From contig JADWOT020000001.1 of the NCBI GenBank assembly GCA_036345935.2, positions 29,309,585-29,373,584 of the forward strand: a DNA stretch of 64,000 nt, written 5' to 3'. Position 1 is the first letter of the stretch. Each line of letters starts with the position of its first letter. Made by a program: the position numbers and the translations under genes. Source of the DNA: Taenia hydatigena. Lineage: Eukaryota; Platyhelminthes; Cestoda; Cyclophyllidea; Taeniidae. The notes below the pieces were generated by a model. The model saw nothing but the letters and a program-made list of their open reading frames with translations, did not search any database and had not been told where the DNA came from. Below are positions 48,285-59,615 of this stretch, piece by piece.

Positions 48285-51200
48285 AGACATTGCTCCATTT
48301 CTTACCTAGTTACGATCTTAATGGGAACTAAACGAGTGTCCCCTTAAATTTGTGGCTTGGAGAAATCTATTTGAGCCCCATAAGTGACCTTAGTTAAGAT
48401 GTTGTTTAGGCAATCACACACAGCACGGGACTCCTAGCAGTTTATTCGTTTTCTGCGCCACTTTAATTTTAAGTGGATTTCTTAGACTACGTTACTCCAT
48501 CAGGTCACTTAGGGTATTGCTTAGAAGTCACCTTCAAAATCTGCTGTTGTAGAGTGACCACCCTCGCCACTGCAGCATGCACTGTGTGTTGTTCGAGTAA
48601 TTGAATAGTGCAGATCGCTTCTTAGCCGGTGACCTGTTCCATTTCGCAGCCTATTTCATACTGCTAACAGAAGGCTCGACCCATTTGACACGTCAACTGG
48701 CACTTGTGTCAATATTGCCAACCAACGCAGATAGGCAGGTGCGTGGGTGACAGTAAATAGCGCGAACGTTTTGGTATTTGAGACGAATTCCACCTCTGAT
48801 GTGCATTTGCTAAAGCGACTAGCATCATGTCTGTGACCAAACACTTCTGCAATTATCTTCACATCCCCATATGAAGGCTCCTATAAGTCGGCCTTTACTT
48901 GGACGTGTCTTTCCAATCCCTTTTGCTTGTGCTATCAGCACTACGATCTAGAGAAGCACCCAATCCATCACTCAATGATTGAGTCAACTTTGTACACACG
49001 ATATCCATATTTGCCAAGATTGCAAAATGTCGGTAGTGCTTTCTGAGTATGCATTTAACAAAACTACTGTTTACACCTAGCTTTTGCTGTGGGTGAATTA
49101 TTATAGTTTTTGTGATCACGTCGTGTAGAGAATAAGGAGCGTGAATGCTCATCTGGGATATGCTACAGGACGCGCATTGGTGGCAGTGGTGAAACACTAG
49201 AGTTGCTGCCTTACTTTACGGCAATTCACTCCTCCACACCTTACTTCATCTTACCCTGAATCTCTCCGCTATTCTGAGCTTCCCTCCACCCATTTGTGCC
49301 AGTTTGTGCAGTTTAATAATTTTTACCACATCGTGTCCGATTGCACCGCATTGCATTGCCTTCGGTTGCGCAGCACCGGCTGCATGTATCACTGCATTGG
49401 AATGTGAGGTGGTTAAAGTGATGTCGATGGTATCATCTGAAGACGCACAGATGCAACCGCATTAATCATTTAAGGATTGCAGCTCCTAAGATTATTTGTC
49501 AGGCTTCGTTATAGTCAATCCTGCGTGCGTAAAAATCGAATTCATCAATTTTGCTTAAAATGCATTCATTCGATCATAAATTAATTCACAATTTTTAATT
49601 CACTCAATCTTGTAAAGCTTTAATCGTTTCAATGAATGGCTGACTGATTGTTGGAAATGCAGCTAAGTTTACGCATCGGTATCATAGAGAAGGCAGTTAC
49701 AAAGTACTGAGGATCTTCTACAGGATAGGATTCATGACACAGTGAAAATCCGTCAAGACGCATTTGCGACGCTAGAGCAGTAACTGTTGTACATTCTGCA
49801 AGTACATCGCCACGAAGGATTGCAACAATTTGCTCTTTACTGCCCATTTAGTGCTGACTCTGTGCTCCAGTACACTAATTACTACAATGAACGCATTTGA
49901 CTACTTGTTTGCGCACAGTTACTCTTGTGTTGGTCCCCTTTGAGTCAGAGGTGTAGGCTGAGTTCTGGAGGACGTATTCCTTCTCCATGCCATCCGATCA
50001 CTCTGGCAGCATCGATAGTTCCCTGACTGTTAGTGAGCCACATGGATAGCAGCGACAAAGAGAAGGAAGAGGCTATGGAATGAGCCCTTTTATACAAGAT
50101 TGCGACATGCGCCAACTCGAGAAGTGGATTGTTAAAACAGAAAACTGACGGTTGAAAAGAAGTTGGCCGACAATGAGCAGCAATACCACTTGAGAAGAAG
50201 GTGTAGACACAACACCCCTCATTTTATGTACTTTGCTTGAACGCACAGGTTCACTTACCAATGGGAAGCAAAATTCTGTCACTAATTTGGGTAATGTTAA
50301 CGTCTAGGGGTACATATTTGTAGTCGTAAAAAGCGGTACTTTTCCTCTTGTGCTCAAAATGCGTTTTATTGAAAATCTGACAGGAGCGAACAGGAAGAAA
50401 TCGCAATGAGTTACTAAGAGTAGCACAGCTGGTAAGGGAAGTTGAGGGTAAGAAATGTAAGCAGTGAACACTTAGTAGACGCCAGCGGCTGCTTCGCGTG
50501 GATGCCCGTGGATTTGAACACCACTGAGGTTATGCTACGCCAATCCGGGTTAGTACATGGGTAAGTGACGGATGTGGAACGCTCGGAGCCGCTGGCACAC
50601 CTTGTAACATTTCAATCATCTGCAATTCTTTTAATCGCCTCCACTACTCTTGTTCACTCGTTTGCGCTATTTCGTACAGTTGGTTCCTATCCTACATAAT
50701 TGTATCCCTTTGCATTGTGTTCGATTGTGAAGTATAGCCTGCATGCATTACTCTGATGAATGATGCAATACTATAGGGGTTGGCAGCGGCATCGGTGGTG
50801 GGGGAAGACGTCGCAGTCAAAGTGATATCGACGGCTTCATATGAAGTTAATTGGGTGCAAACGCATTGAAGTTTAGTGGAATGTGGCTGTTTAGTCTGCT
50901 GTAACAAATTTCCTGTCAAATGCACGAAGTGTTACAAAGTGAATTGTAGAGTGGATACACATTGACAGATGTAAACGGATAAAGACTGTTCATATGCGGC
51001 AACAAAATTTCGTGTACATCCATTTCAACCTAATCTCTTCTAACAATTTTTGCACTTTTCCGTTTACCTAATAGAGCAAACGTCGTTTACAATTGATGAG
51101 AATTCCGTTCGCCGTCGCATCAATCGCTCCAGTGAACTCACTGAGATACTCGGATGTGCTCATTCACTACCTCATTGCACCATCTTTACACCACGGGCGT

Positions 51201-51365
51201 AATTAGGACTCGTGAGCACTACATCATGCTCCATTCTGCCAAGATGCCTGAACATCAGCGTGGCATAGTAGAGGAGGAAGAGTTAGTGGAATCAGTCTTA
51301 ATGAACACAAATTGGGGCATGCGCCATTTCGAGTAGCGGCTTGCAAAGACAGCACACAGACAGTG
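48285..51365 (+). repeat. 3.1 kb direct duplication, copy 2
   Basis: Partner of 1,740-4,885. Copy 2 lacks the insertion near the 5' end and has a 12-base deletion inside the minus-strand frame at 50,073-50,282 that preserves the frame. The frame at 49,629-49,847 is also intact. Flanking DNA differs on both sides. Confidence 0.92.
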
Positions 51366-53039
51366 GACTCCTGTCAGCGTTGCTGTCCGAAGACCGCGAC
51401 GGCGACAGACTAGTTAGGCCTTGCTGTAGGCACCAGTCTAGAGCTGGCTTGAGCATCACTGCAACCACTAGAATGCCATATAGTCTTCACCATCCTGTGG
51501 TGGTAGACATGAGGAGAAGGCTAAAACGATGGGAAGTGTGACCTTTGAGCCACGGATCATGCTAAATCCACGATCTGAATCCCTCCACCTACGCGTCTAT
51601 AATGCACTCAGCACCTTTAAATCCCAAGCAATCTCTAAACACCACACATGCACAAACAAATCACAAAATCAAACAACTTAACAGATGAAACTTAGCAGCC
51701 TTACACCTTTAAACTTATAAATACATAACTATACCTATTACTCCTCCTTCTCCTCCCTTCTCCACCTCGACCTCATTCTCATCATCCCAATCAATCTTAC
51801 AAGACAACTCTTCACAAGTTCAATCCCTTTATTTGATTTGTTGGCCGCATCGTCGCAATTTAATTTTTGGGCGATCTGATTGCGACGCTGTCGGACAGAG
51901 AAATGGTCTACACAGCATTTCTGCTTGCGTACGTGAGCTTCGCATTGCTCAATTGGAGCAGGGCAATGAGCTTCAGTCCCTCTCTAATTGGCCAATCATT
52001 ACGCCGCCTTGTACGTCTGATAGCGAGAAAAGGTGATCCGAGGGAGCATCACCAGTGCTCAGTTGGAGTAGAAGTGACACCGTGCAGACGCCACCAACAG
52101 AAGCTGCCATTGGCCTCAGTGGACCAGGATGCAACTAACTTCGCAACGTCATCTCTTTCTCATCAACTCGCATTGATGGTGTTGTTTGCATGACAACTGC
52201 ATCCAGTCAACCTAAACTTGTTAAGGTCGACCCATCTTCAGCAGCTATCCACATTAACAAATATCATAATTGGGACGTGTAAAAATAAACTTATCAGACA
52301 AAATGCTTCAAATTGTAGCACTACAGCAAATAATACAAACACGAACTTGGTAGCCCTTTTGTCCGTCCATAACAATGATTCAATGTGAGAAATCGCCATT
52401 ACCACAGGAGGAGACGTTGAGCCAGCAGAAATGTCACTCAAAACACCGCGTCGTCACCTTAGAGCGAAGCGTCGATTGTGGTCATGGCAACGACAATTAA
52501 AAACAAGGGATGATTTGTGTGATAAGAGTAACGCATTAACAAGCACAATCAATGCAATTTTTTGCGTGTATTAAATTTTGCGATGTGGAATTAGCGGGTT
52601 AGCGATGCCACGCATAATGGCAAATGCAACAATACATATCTTAGTGCAAATATTTTAAGCACCAAACTTATATTTAACTGAGATTATGATGTGCATACTT
52701 AGAGCTGCTTTTGCTACTAAAATGCGGTACTGCTGAAAGTGAATTATTTGATCTCACAATTATTATCCGTCATCTTGCATTGGCCCGCTGATGTGAACTC
52801 ATATCCTGGCTACTTACGGCAGGGTGGAAAGGATGGCGTAGAAACAATTTTGTGAATGAGTCTACTCACCCATTACCAGACCTGTTCGCATTCGTTACCG
52901 GACCGTAGCAGTTATGTTGCGGTGTGGGAGGGATTACGCTTGCGAATCGTTGCCTACGAGAGATAGTGCCTCCTTGTCATTGCTACGCAACGGCACGCTA
53001 TTGTTTAGCCACTGCTTTGTGTTTATGCTGATTCGACGG
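51366..53039. other. Unassigned interval
   Basis: A plus-strand frame of 108 codons (51,867-52,193) includes a hydrophobic stretch and the CATTGCTCAATTGGAGCA segment. That segment recurs at 60,985 and 63,523 inside another repeat, so it is probably repeat-derived. Otherwise AT-rich, with nothing recognised. Confidence 0.35.
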
Positions 53040-53350
53040 CAGGCCAATCACTCTAGTTCGGTTTGTCGTTGCACAATTTCGGCGATCTTATGCAGAGTGT
53101 GAGGCATTAGAATAACATGGTAGCCGATGTTGAAAGGAGATGTAGTACATTGTTTGTTGGAAATACCGGTTTCGGCCAAGTTCACAGAGGTGGTCGTACT
53201 GCCCTAGCTGCGTGGGCTGGCCTCCAGGCGATGCCAGCAAACTATTTTCCTCAGTTCGTTGAATATATGTAAATATGTATATTCTGCTATAGCATTCTGT
53301 CTTCTTTTGCCTTCGAGGAAGCCTCGGGACGCTACAGGATAGGCAATGCG
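53040..53350 (-). pseudogene. Third diverged copy of the FnIII-exon region
   Basis: Minus strand. 53,165-53,350 aligns with 55,890-56,090 (upstream flank and exon edge), including GCCGAAACCGG against ACCGAAACCGG. The following frame (TTSVNLAETGISNKQC...) stays open to 53,054 but has no visible FnIII core, so the exon body has diverged or been replaced. Confidence 0.5.
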
Positions 53351-55141
53351 AGATGTGAGGTGGAAAGAGCCCTCTGGAAATTTGCATGTCCATTAACTTG
53401 CTATATTACGGAATGTTTTTCGCAAAGTCGGTGAGCTGGATCGCTGACAAACCTGCTCAATCAGTTCTCACTAGAACTGACACCGTTGATCAATATTTTA
53501 AGGTAGTGGCGCCTCTAACACCCACCCACTCACCCAATCCACTAATGTTCGCCTCATTATCACCCACTCCATCCTGCTCACATAGAAGGCTTTGGTATGT
53601 CGGCCTAGCTGATGTAGGTGTGGTAGGCTGACTCGTCCTCTTTGGCCAAAGGCATTCAGTAGATGCGGTTTTCTCGTGCAAAAGCATCATTAATCACCTT
53701 CGAGAGAGGAGTGTTCTCTGTCAAACGGGCACAAACCTCATCACGCTACGCTCTTTGTCATACTAGCAACAGAAAATTTTCTCTACCTGGTATCTCTCTC
53801 TTTGTTCCAAGGGGATGAAGGCCTAGAAGGGAGAGACAAGCGCTGAACTCATTGCACACCTTTTCGAACGCGTCGGCATAACGCTGCCATTGTACCTAGA
53901 AATTGCACAAAACGGAGCACTCTGGTCTGTATGAAAGCAGTTCACCCATCAATTTGGAATGAGACTGTTAAAAGGTGACTTCAGCTAAGTGTAACATTAT
54001 AAGTCACAGCTTCCATTGCACTGGATGATTTCCCAGTAACAGAGCAGAAGATGCTTGAATTGTCGCAGTACTTCGAGTTGGCTTCAACTCGTTGTTCCTC
54101 TCTGCTATGCGATGTTCACAACCTATTCATTACTTGACCAGGTCCTCATAAAAGCGTGTTAATGGTAGTGAAAGACCCAAATTTGCCGGTCTGATAGGGT
54201 TCGCCCAGTTCTACTGAGGTCGATGCGCAATGATGGTGGTCGTCCATTGAGGTGGCGAGCGAGTGCTGTTGCAGCGATGAGTCATTTGCAAAAACGTAAG
54301 TCCTCAAAGAAATAAACGAGGTTAGTCAATTTCATTAAAGCTATTGGTTAAAAATTTAGGCCAACCAAAGCAGTCGGCAGTTCCACCTACCTCTACGGAA
54401 CCGGCAGTCCAAGTTACCAGCAAGCACTTTCAAAGGGCTCTTTTGCACATTCGAAGACGAGCTATGGATTTACCGCAAAGAGAAGATAGTAAATATGGGG
54501 TGCACAAGACAATCGCTTTGTGCCAAATCGTGGATCAATCAGGCATGAGCAAGACCGCATAATCGAGTAAGTCACCTGTTGCAGTCAGCGGCGCCATTCC
54601 ATATTCCCACCTGGATTCTTACAGGTAGGAGAAGTTACTGAGAAATTGCCAACGTTCTAAACTGGTGAGATTCTTTGATGAGGTTTCAGTAAGGCGTGGT
54701 AATGTTTTGACCAATCAGGCAACTACCTGACAAATGCATGGTTTGTTGCTAGGTGTGTAGCTCGAAACATTAGCGTCTCTCACTAAGGATTTGAGGGCGC
54801 ACCCAGCATCACAGCGTTGTCTTTCATTCCCTCCAAAGATAAGCATCATTGCAGTTCAGTGAGTTCCGATTACCCACCTCACAATGGTAATCCCCTTCCA
54901 GTGTCGATGAAGACGAATGCAAATTCTAACATCTTTAGTCCGTTGCCCTTTAACAATTGTTTACAGCAGTTGCACATTTTAGTGGAACTAAAAGCGCTGC
55001 ATGGGTGGATGATTGTCATTCTAACCATCTTTCGTATTTAATAAAATCTGCAGTAGAAAATAAACAGCCCTTTTGATGAAAGCAAGCAGAGAGCTGCACT
55101 AGTCATAGCAGCTGAGGCGCTTGGTGATTGGTTGTATGGAC
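53351..55141. other. Interval downstream of the FnIII gene, no gene recognised
   Basis: Short plus-strand frames at 53,386-53,631, 54,344-54,562 and 54,817-55,041 have no recognisable family. A family A-like scrap lies near 53,710-53,830. Confidence 0.35.
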
Positions 55142-55312
55142 CTACTGAAAAAGCCACGAAAGCGTGGCAGCCATGAAAGCTAGTAGAGTTACAATGGCCA
55201 AAGCAGCGCAGGTCGAGTCACCGCCAGTCGTGGTTACTGCAGTAGAAGTCTGGGCAGGTCTGCTGGTCGTTGAGGGGCTTCTTCCAGTCGTGACAGACGC
55301 TTTCTCCTCCCC
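55142..55312 (-). CDS. C-terminal exon: Ser/Thr-rich stalk plus hydrophobic tail (GPI- or membrane-anchor-like)
   Basis: Minus strand, ending at the TAG whose complement begins at 55,142. About 55 codons: a Ser/Thr/Pro stretch (SVTTGRSPSTTSRPAQTST, AVTTTGG), then DSTC, then about 20 hydrophobic residues (AALAIVTLLAFMAATLSWLF) and one final Gln. There is no basic cytoplasmic tail, which fits a GPI-anchor signal or a tail anchor. The stretch before the tail would suit O-glycosylation. An acceptor AG precedes GAGAAAGCG, with a poor pyrimidine tract. It lies downstream of the FnIII exon in the right order and strand. The phase between the two exons could not be reconciled with an obvious donor, so the join is a hypothesis. 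Confidence 0.55.
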   Translation of the reverse strand, partial: GEEKASVTTGRSPSTTSRPAQTSTAVTTTGGDSTCAALAIVTLLAFMAATLSWLFQ

Positions 55313-55629
55313 CATTTGATACAACCATAAATTTGCCCCATTATAATAGCAATAATTAGTGTCGAATTCTACACGTCAACTAACTAGTAACTGCTCACAT
55401 TGAGGAGCATCTAACCAACTCTCGGCAGTAGTTTATTTAGTGCCAAGCAGTACTACTACTAATGAGTCTGCGAACTTAATTAGTAGTAGCGGTTACGATA
55501 CATGGGCAGCGTTGCAGAATTGATTCTAGTGGATATGGCTAGTCCTAAGCAGTAGTAGTAGTGGTAGTAGTGGTGGTTCAGCTTTCAGTAAAATCGAGCA
55601 TAGAGAACTCATTGCGCTCCAAAGCAGGT
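55313..55629 (-). other. Putative intron between the FnIII exon and the tail exon
   Basis: About 320 bases rich in TAG/AGT triplets, including a short (AGT)n tract at 55,551-55,576 and a scattered second one near 55,450-55,490. No open frame of interest. The edges follow from the two exon calls and are approximate. Confidence 0.4.
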
Positions 55630-55911
55630 GTGGGGCACCAAGGTGCTCTCTGTCGTCAGAATCTCTCCCATCAATGCATGCACAAACGGCGACAGAAGTG
55701 GTTTGATTTGGCCTTAGATTATAAGAGGTGAAACTCGACGTCAAAGGGAGACAATGCTGCTTCCACACCTCAGTGTCAAATGTGTAAGCAATAAAGTAGG
55801 CAACAATGCTGGCGTCGGTTCCTGATGGGATGTTCCAGTTCACACACACGCATTGAGGAACGAGTGTGTAATACCTTATTTGTTTGACTGCCGGTTTCGG
55901 TACCCTGACTT
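55630..55911 (-). CDS. Fibronectin type III domain exon of a surface-protein-like gene
   Basis: Minus strand. About 85-90 codons fit a fibronectin III fold: CVCVNW (strand B with its tryptophan), PSG, SIVAYFIAY (strand C), a variable stretch with a second Trp, TSYNLRPNQTTSVAVCACIDG (the L-x-P turn and strand F), then an acidic DSDDREH end. Two pairs of cysteines may form disulphides. The 5' edge is probably the CAG just before the GTACCGAAACC segment. The 3' edge is uncertain because no strong donor follows. About 320 bases downstream on the same strand is an exon for a Ser/Thr-rich stalk and hydrophobic tail. A single FnIII exon followed by a hydrophobic-tail exon is the layout of taeniid oncosphere antigens of the EG95/TSOL18/45W type (established knowledge). 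Membership of that family is inference; the signal-peptide exon was not located. Confidence 0.7.
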
Positions 55912-56548
55912 GGGTGGCCATGTTGTCCTAGTCGCGTGGCCTGGCCTCTGTACCATGCCAGCATCCCCGTGTCCTCTATTTATTGAATATGCACATTCTG
56001 CCATAGTAATGCGTCCACTTTTGCCTTCAAAGAAACCTAGGGATGTTGCAAGGTGGTGCTTAAATTTTCGCATTCTGAGGAGTGCTATGACCCTCACAAG
56101 TGGAAACGCAATGATTTGTCATTGACTCCAGCGTCTCATTTACACAATTACGTATGTACCTCCACGGGGCAGGAAAGAACTCATGAGGACTACGTTTTTT
56201 TTTGCTCAAAAGAAGCTAGCTTGGGTAATGTCGAATAAAGTCTTATTAAAAATCGTGAAGGAATAGCAAATGTTTATTTAAGTGGCTTTGCGCTTGTCAA
56301 ACTTAGCTTTTGTTTCGATATTGAATAGGCAGTGGTCAGGACAATCCCTTGCGACGTAAGGTAGCTTAGTACTTGATCCAAAATCGTTCCCAAACCTCAT
56401 TTACCATGAATGGGTTGCTCTCTCGACTTACAACAATGGTATCATGTACTTGTTGTGAGATTAGAACTAAGATGATTTGACGCAGACCCCAAAATGCCAA
56501 TCCAGGTATCCCCTAAGGCGACCGTAAATCTCTCCTCGGCTAAGCGCC

Positions 56549-56775
56549 ATCTGATTCGCTGGTCAATAGCCAATGGAAAGTGACGAGTTCTGGGAGGTTT
56601 TTATGTCCACAAACCAGCCTACATAGCTGCAAGCAAACATAGGACTTGTGTCAGGAAAAGTCTAATTACATGTTCCGTTTCTTTTAATTGGTCAGATTTC
56701 TTGTAGACCATGAAAAGACTTCTGGAACATCTGATTGGCTGAGTGGTAGCCAATGGAAAAATTGTAGGATAGACC
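56549..56775. repeat. Local direct repeat carrying CCAAT motifs
   Basis: CATCTGATTCGCTGGTCAAT followed by AGCCAATGGAAA (from 56,547) and CATCTGATTGGCTGAGTGGT followed by AGCCAATGGAAA (from 56,729) are about 180 bases apart. Each contains CCAAT in one or both orientations. The segment lies between the minus-strand FnIII gene and the plus-strand kaptin-like exon, where a divergent promoter could sit. Function is speculative. Confidence 0.5.
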
Positions 56776-56983
56776 TGTCATAAGAATAGTTATTTTTATT
56801 TTTTGCACAGCAGCTCGACTGATTAGAAAACGAGTGTTACATGGTCACATAAGAACAATAAAATTCTAGGCTATGGAGGACCATTGTCTGGAAGAACTCT
56901 CATGTATGCATGTTATAATGAACTTGTACTCAAGGTTCTACTCATTTCAGTTATGTAGTGACATTTCTCAGCTGTCCTTTCAG

Positions 56984-57149
56984 AGACGGTCCCGGTGGTG
57001 GTAGGCTGGCCCCATCTTTGCGGTTGATACTACCTCAGGGCGCTGATTTCAAATGCGTCAAATACGCTTGCTTAACCGATCTCGATTTCGATGCACTTCC
57101 AGAGGTTGTTGTGGGCACTTTCGGTCAGCAATTGCTCTTCCATGATTGA
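56984..57149 (+). pseudogene. Kaptin (KPTN)-like exon ending in a premature TGA
   Basis: The frame from acceptor CTTTCAG (ending 56,983) reads a linker, then LILPQGADF, CVKYACLTDLDFDALPEVV and VGTFGQQLLFHD, then TGA at 57,147. This matches the LLLP...[23 protein letters not shown] region of animal kaptin, an FG-GAP-like blade. Kaptin is a subunit of KICSTOR, which tethers GATOR1 to lysosomes and restrains mTORC1. ITFG2 has related blades, but the TDxDxDxxPEVxVxTxGQxLL pattern fits kaptin better. No donor precedes the stop. The same frame continues open past the TGA to a possible donor near 57,193, so a single nonsense change, a sequencing error or a dead fragment are all possible. Upstream exons are not visible. 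The family call is strong; gene status is unclear. Confidence 0.7.
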
Positions 57150-57201
57150 ACTGGCGACCCCCGTTCGTCGACCGAGAGTTCTTACACGTGACCACCTGCA
57201 G

Positions 57202-57328
57202 AGATACCAACTCACACCAAATGGTGGAGAATGAGTGGAGGAGAGTAGACGCACAAACAACTGTTTTATGCCTGATGCACCGCCTCAAAGGAGCCCTTGA
57301 CGAATTCAGGCAGAGCTTGGGCTGGCGG
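57202..57328 (+). CDS. Possible short exon downstream of the kaptin-like exon
   Basis: Acceptor-like CACCTGCAG ends at 57,201, and a consensus donor GTGAGT follows the Arg codon near 57,328. Between them one frame is open, with a helix-prone stretch (TTVLCLMHRLKGALDEFRQ). That could correspond to the C-terminal helix of kaptin, but the middle blade expected between the two exons is missing. The donor merges into a (GTGA)n microsatellite, which weakens it as evidence. Low confidence. Confidence 0.25.
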
Positions 57329-57340
57329 GTGAGTTGGTGG

Positions 57341-57362
57341 GTGAGTGAGTGAGTGAGTGAGT
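57341..57362 (+). repeat. (GTGA)n microsatellite
   Basis: Five and a half GTGA units directly after a GTGAGT donor-like site. It is the opposite-strand version of the CACT units at 30,085-30,110. Confidence 0.95.
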
Positions 57363-57389
57363 CGGTAAACAGCGCCTTAAGACTGCTCA

Positions 57390-58690
57390 TTGAAGCCATG
57401 GATCATTGAAGGAGGATCGATCGCCGGCACTACTGCCACCACCACCACCAATGACACCGCCGGCCGATACGGGAGCAAAATTGGCCCCAGCATTCACCTC
57501 AATGTGTCCACGAGGCCACTCCGTAAAACATTCATACCGCCTGGCTCGCTGCAAGTGCAAAAGACGCCTTTCCCATTACTTCAAACACATCACTACTTTC
57601 CCATCCTCTTCCACTCTCCCATCCGCCTAACACCCAAAAGGGAGGCTCATTCCATCCAAATCTACGTCCCCACCACTACCCTTTGTAAGTCGGCATACAC
57701 GAGCACAAAATATTATTTCATGACTGACATTTCCATCCTACCACCTTTGCATTATTCTAGCCACTTTTTCTACAAGAAATCCAATTTTGAAAATCGAGGC
57801 TACAGCATTACTTAGGCACTGGCTCTAATCAGAGCCACCTTCGTCACACACTCGGGTGGATCCATATCAGACACATTTTCACATTTCTGCTAGATAATTT
57901 GCTTCCTTCACTGCCATAGTCACAGCTTCCTCGAATGCACTAGACCACTCGCTGAAACAGTCTTCATCGACGACTATGAAACATGCACATTTTAAAACAT
58001 CGTCCCTTACTACTGCGAAAGACCCACTCAATCGCTTTGAACAACACCTAATCGCCACACTTCTTCTTTCAACGACTTTTGAAGAGAAGGAGACAGTCTT
58101 TCAAACGTGGCCACCGATCCGCCTCCTCTAATGCCAACTTAGGCTTTCGCATCAGTGAATATAGTTAGTAATATTAAAATTCACACCCTTTAATGCGTTT
58201 AAGCCTTCCCACCAATTAGTTCAACCGCAAATACTGACTACTGCTAGTGCTTTAAGGCTGCAAAATACATTACCATCTTTTCCTCCAACACTTTCTACCT
58301 TTTCAGAATACACGGAAACTGACAACTTCAAAAACAACACCCAATCCCCATGCCGACACGAGGGACCACCACGAATCCACCCAAGTGACACGCCACAGCG
58401 TACAAACCACATCCCATCCTAACCTCAGCCCAGCCCCAACCCCGATAGTAATTAGTCCAGATGAGGTCGGAAACCACCCCAGCTTTCTACCCCAGATACT
58501 CCCTACACGGTCCCTCCCATCCCCTCCTTTTCCATCCATTCTCACTCCTAAGGCCAAGTCGCAATAGTAGTAGGGAAGCACGACAGTCGCCCCCACTTCC
58601 TCCCAATAGTTCGCGCCCAACACATCCAACAGTGGAGATCTACCCACTTACTTACCTCCTCTAAGATGATGCACCACCATTCATCACCTT
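57390..58690. other. Pyrimidine-rich interval, no gene supported
   Basis: Plus-strand frames at 57,390-57,815 and 57,406-57,630 overlap in different phases over a CCACCACCACC tract. The long minus-strand frame at 58,303-58,647 is Gly/Val/Trp-rich because of base composition. None is recognised. Confidence 0.35.
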
Positions 58691-58693
58691 TAC

Positions 58694-59120
58694 AGTCAGT
58701 AACAAATTAACTTCCACCCTCCCACCGCAAAAACATTTCCGTACCTGCGGAAACAAAACATACCGCAATTGCCACCATCGAACTCTGGCCCATAGCGCTT
58801 CCATTCGTTGTCGTTGTCGTCGTCGTAAGTGAACGTCTCCTTCACTCTTTCACACACCCACGGCAGAGCTCCCTGGCCTTTGCCCTCCTTCTCCGCCACC
58901 CACCCACTTACTCACCCAGCCACCCATGCCCGCGAAGACAAACATACGGAGGCATAATAGCAGTAGTAGACCCTGTCGTCCATGCTAACAGTCGCATCGC
59001 ACAACCCAGACGGACACGCCCCCGCCGCCACCGCCATCGCCACCGCGAATCACTCCAACATCCTGCATTGCCTACCATTCCACACACTCATCACATGTTA
59101 CTTCAGCATCACAGCCACCA
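58694..59120 (+). other. Ambiguous coding interval with strong splice sites on both strands
   Basis: Plus strand: acceptor CATCACCTTTACAG, one frame open to a GTAAGT donor at 58,825, then a second open stretch ending AAG before GTAAGT at 59,121. Minus strand: a TGG-GTGAGTAAG donor near 58,912, and an open stretch with an acidic repeat (TYDDDNDNEWKRYGPEFDG) ending at GTATGT. Both cannot be right. The GC-rich triplet bias keeps several frames open at once. No family recognised on either strand. Confidence 0.25.
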
Positions 59121-59615
59121 AGGTAAGTTTGTGGTATCTAAAAAGGAAAAAAAACTAAACGATGGAAAGACCGATGTGCGGGGGTCCAAAGCGCTGCAAA
59201 GCTAACATACACAAACATAACTACTAATAGGAGAAAAAGAAACAGGCACCTCAACAAGCAAACACTTAGGACTGCTACAAAGTACAGTCTGTGTGGTGAT
59301 GCCCAAGCTTCACACTAGCCACTCCTTCTTCCTCCGCTCCTAACCCTGCTGCGTCCACCACACTCAGAGACACCAACTCATGCCGTCAAAGCCGAGCAAC
59401 CTACCATTCAGCCATCACTTAGGCCCTCTACACAACATGTTTCACAGCAGGGATCATATCGACACAACAAACAACCCTCGTCCTGCACCCACTCCTCCGC
59501 CATCCATATGTGCGCCAACAACACGCATATCATAATGGTGAAAATAGCGCAGGTGAAGCAGGTAAAGGAGAACAGCACTTTTCCATCCAACATGTGGACG
59601 AGCATTGATTCCATC

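Noticed and set aside
51867..52193. Plus-strand frame of 108 codons with a hydrophobic N-terminal part
   Set aside because: The segment shares repeat DNA with 44,340, 46,570, 60,985 and 63,520, where frames are broken or in another phase.
58303..58647. Minus-strand frame of 114 codons rich in Gly, Val and Trp
   Set aside because: It is the complement of pyrimidine-rich low-complexity DNA. The composition explains the open frame and no motif is present.
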